46,259 nucleotides of DNA, taken from Fidelibacterota bacterium (GTDB taxonomy: Bacteria > Fidelibacterota > Marinisomatia > Marinisomatales > UBA1611). The position numbers and the translations under genes were made by a program. The stretch is taken from NCBI GenBank assembly GCA_018692355.1, contig JABHKE010000160.1:1-46259 (forward strand), read 5' to 3'. A model generated the notes under the pieces. The model searched no databases and was not told where the DNA came from. It saw nothing but the letters and a program-made list of their open reading frames with translations. This document shows, piece after piece, positions 44,015 to 46,259 of this stretch. The stretch's first letter is position 1. Each line of letters opens with the position of its first letter.

Positions 44015-46259
44015 TCAGTTTTTTGTTCATGGAGCGAACCCGTCGCGTTAAAATTTTAACAATTTGTTTCATGATCTCCGGGTTGCTTGCCATTAATTGA
44101 AAAAAACCTTCCTGGTCAATCTTTAGTAAAACGGATTCTTCCAGCGTTATTGCGTCAGCGGAGCGAGATTCATGATCTAACAATGCCATTTCACCAATAC
44201 AAGTACCTCTTTCAAGTTGGGTGATGGAATGGCCGTTCTGGATCACATCGACTTTCCCGGAAATAATAACAAACATGGATTCGCCATGATCACCTTCCTT
44301 AAAGATCACGTGGTTTTGTTCACATCGTATTTCTTCAGCGATCTGAGCGATCCGAGTTAAAACATCTCCGGGGATTTTGTGAAACAGGTCAACAGATTTT
44401 AGGATGATGGTTTTTTCAAGTATGGAATACATGGGTGGATTCTCCTGAGTTGGAAATTTATCATTTAAGAAATTGCGGTTTAAATAGTTTTGCTCGGTTT
44501 CATTGAAAAGGTTTCTGGTGAAAATGGAATTCGGTATCTCATTCCACTTTATCATTCGTAGGACGGCAGTATTTTCTGAATTGAGTAAATATTGGAGCGC
44601 AATCCCCGTTTTCCAAAAATGTGGATTTTTGATCCAGTCTTCCAGCATATCATCGGGAGTATGAAAAAGATCTGGAAATAGTTTTTGTCCGATTTTAATT
44701 CGATCTACATCCGGATCGATGAGTGGCAAGGAGTGTTTTCGGTTCTCCGGAGAAAAGGTGGAATCAACCAGTTCCAAAACGATAGGGAGTAGATCTGGGT
44801 CATTACTTTTTACATATCGAATGTAGGTCTCAATAGGAATATCTGGTTTATTTAATGTGCCTAGTTTTAACAGGATTGGAATTACTTTATACAAATCACT
44901 TTCAATATGATCTTGAATGAGAAATGCCTGGGATACATTTTTTAATTGATCTCTAAGAAGATATAACTGGAATGCACGTTTGGAAATCACTTTAATGTGA
45001 TTTTCAATTTTATTTAGAATTTCTGCTTCCAACTCTTTATTCTTACTCATTTTCACTAATGCATTGCTGATTCCATTCAGGATGAGTAGATCCTGATCAT
45101 TCAAACCGGAAGACAGTAATTCAGCCATATCAGAAGAAGAGAACTCATGAGTTGTTTTAAGGATTCCAAGTTTTAGTCGTAAGGGCGAATCTTCCGCAAA
45201 AAGGAAATGGTAAAATCGATCAGTAACCAAAGAAGGATCATATTGTTTGAGTGCGAATTTTGCAGAATCAAAGGTGGAAACATTTGCCAGATTTTGAATA
45301 ATAGAAACAAGAAATTCGGAGTCAGGGGAATCTTTAAAAACAGCCAAAATATGATTTCTCACATCGTGTGATTCATGACCAAGAAACCGTTTTTTATTTT
45401 CTGTGGAGATCCAGTGCCCTGATTGTTTCAAAAAGCCGATAGTAGTGCACAAAATGGTTGGATCATCACTTTCCATTAAAGAATCAAGAATCAGTTTTGA
45501 TTCATGATGATTGCTATCTTGTTTAAGGATTCCAACCGCCGCAGCGGCGGAAAGGGATGGATTATCCCTTTTTAAAAATGGGGATACTTTTTCGGCGATG
45601 CCTGGTATCATGCGATCTCCGGCACAGGAAATTGCAAAGGGCGCTAATTCCGACTCTTCATTGATTGAATTCAGCAGCAATAGATCAGTAATTATTCCCG
45701 GTTGATGCCATGCCAATTCCAGCACGGCCCTTTGGATCTGATTTGACCCATGATGGAATAAATGTTGCAGTGTATTTTTCCAGGGGTGGAGCGGGAGTGT
45801 CCAAAGTAAATCCAGGGCAAAAAGCTGTTTTAATTCATCATCGTCTTTGAGAGTTTTATCTATAGTGTCAACAATATGAGAATCATTGATATCAAACTCT
45901 ACATCATCCAGGTTCAGTTGCCGATTCTCTATGGCTTTCATGAGGGAATTCACATAACTATCTTTCAGTCTAAAGCTATTCCAAAGCCCAAAAAGAACGC
46001 CCAAAATAACAAGTAAACTGAGCCAATGGATATTGTCCTGCGAAACCAGTTTGAAGGAGACAAGGGCAAAGATCAGTACACCGGCTAACCCTTCTAGTCC
46101 TGAACGAATGGTACCATCAATGATGGGCTTGACTCGTTTCTTTTTCTCCGGTGCTACAGGGAGCCAAAGGATCTCCTGGACAGCATTATTTGTAGAAAAT
46201 CTGAATACTTGATCTGAAAATTTTGCAATAAATACGGCAGATAAGGTACCAAATGCAAA
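43998..46259 (-). CDS. MFS-like membrane domain + HEAT-like region + cyclic-nucleotide-binding domain (5' end outside window)
   Basis: The frame is open to the right edge, so at least 753 residues, with the start beyond the window; the internal TTG at 46004 is not the true start. Visible order: membrane segments with a loop [20 protein letters not shown] and [15 protein letters not shown] that recalls ATP/ADP-translocase-like (Npt/NTT) MFS proteins; about 450 residues of HEAT-like helices; then a C-terminal cNMP domain ([35 protein letters not shown]). Probably an inner-membrane protein sensing cyclic nucleotides; transport activity is unproven. Confidence 0.8.
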   Translation of the reverse strand, partial: FAFGTLSAVFIAKFSDQVFRFSTNNAVQEILWLPVAPEKKKRVKPIIDGTIRSGLEGLAGVLIFALVSFKLVSQDNIHWLSLLVILGVLFGLWNSFRLKDSYVNSLMKAIENRQLNLDDVEFDINDSHIVDTIDKTLKDDDELKQLFALDLLWTLPLHPWKNTLQHLFHHGSNQIQRAVLELAWHQPGIITDLLLLNSINEESELAPFAISCAGDRMIPGIAEKVSPFLKRDNPSLSAAAAVGILKQDSNHHESKLILDSLMESDDPTILCTTIGFLKQSGHWISTENKKRFLGHESHDVRNHILAVFKDSPDSEFLVSIIQNLANVSTFDSAKFALKQYDPSLVTDRFYHFLFAEDSPLRLKLGILKTTHEFSSSDMAELLSSGLNDQDLLILNGISNALVKMSKNKELEAEILNKIENHIKVISKRAFQLYLLRDQLKNVSQAFLIQDHIESDLYKVIPILLKLGTLNKPDIPIETYIRYVKSNDPDLLPIVLELVDSTFSPENRKHSLPLIDPDVDRIKIGQKLFPDLFHTPDDMLEDWIKNPHFWKTGIALQYLLNSENTAVLRMIKWNEIPNSIFTRNLFNETEQNYLNRNFLNDKFPTQENPPMYSILEKTIILKSVDLFHKIPGDVLTRIAQIAEEIRCEQNHVIFKEGDHGESMFVIISGKVDVIQNGHSITQLERGTCIGEMALLDHESRSADAITLEESVLLKIDQEGFFQLMASNPEIMKQIVKILTRRVRSMNKKLTNAQQ

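Overview
The window is a gene-dense, AT-rich (roughly 38-40% GC by eye) stretch of bacterial chromosome with 47 protein genes, all but four on the + strand. Most are packed into overlapping or nearly abutting runs. I see no rRNA, tRNA, CRISPR array, transposase or phage gene. The content suggests an uncultivated Gram-negative member of the Fibrobacteres-Chlorobi-Bacteroidetes (FCB) group, with Marinimicrobia (SAR406) as my best guess. The reasons are the long IspG with a central insertion, several beta-rich candidate outer-membrane proteins, lipoproteins, a DUF4834-like micro-protein, NamZ, and a recurrent signal peptide that would leave Gln as the first mature residue. The phylum is inference; no marker alignment was possible.

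Region by region. 1-1505 holds the tail of a HEAT-repeat protein, a cyclic phosphodiesterase-like protein and an isochorismatase-fold hydrolase. 1551-5499 is an accessory-looking run of seven genes dominated by paired-cysteine motifs: a Cys-rich exported mini-protein, a secreted HMA-like protein, a MerT-like membrane protein, a beta-rich exported protein, an HMA lipoprotein, a YdjM-type membrane hydrolase and a BNR lipoprotein with a CxCC motif. A strong DNA dyad sits before the second gene. This is the best candidate for an undescribed system, probably soft-metal (Cu/Hg-type) handling. 5562-12499 carries two TPR-type proteins, ispG, two small unknowns and the ComM/YifB AAA+ protein. 12761-17519 has folB-folK, a deoxynucleoside kinase, DUF4834-like and DoxX-like membrane proteins, an MDR oxidoreductase, an exported protein, rsmE and a HIT protein. 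17636-26520 has smc, a MscS channel, a DUF423 protein, an APC permease, an archaeal-type S-adenosylhomocysteinase next to a homocysteine methyltransferase, and dut. 26730-31526 has groES-groEL, a clear terminator and polA. 31574-34810 has a two-gene ABC exporter, a nucleoside deoxyribosyltransferase-like protein and alr. 34853-37114 is a minus-strand block: a GFA/CENP-V-type protein, a single-pass membrane protein and an SLC13 transporter. 37222-41374 has NamZ, a large exported beta-rich protein and an MFS protein. 41375-41683 is the only large intergenic stretch and holds two structured RNA or terminator elements before a thioesterase-acs pair. A minus-strand gene coding for a membrane domain, a HEAT-like region and a cyclic-nucleotide-binding domain runs off the right edge.

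Functional links. ahcY and the homocysteine methyltransferase close the S-adenosylmethionine recycling loop. folB and folK are consecutive folate steps. dut, the deoxynucleoside kinase and the deoxyribosyltransferase-like gene bear on deoxynucleotide pools. NamZ and alr bear on peptidoglycan. The thioesterase and acs sit together on acyl- and acetyl-CoA. Several starts are TTG or GTG overlapping the upstream stop, which suggests translational coupling.
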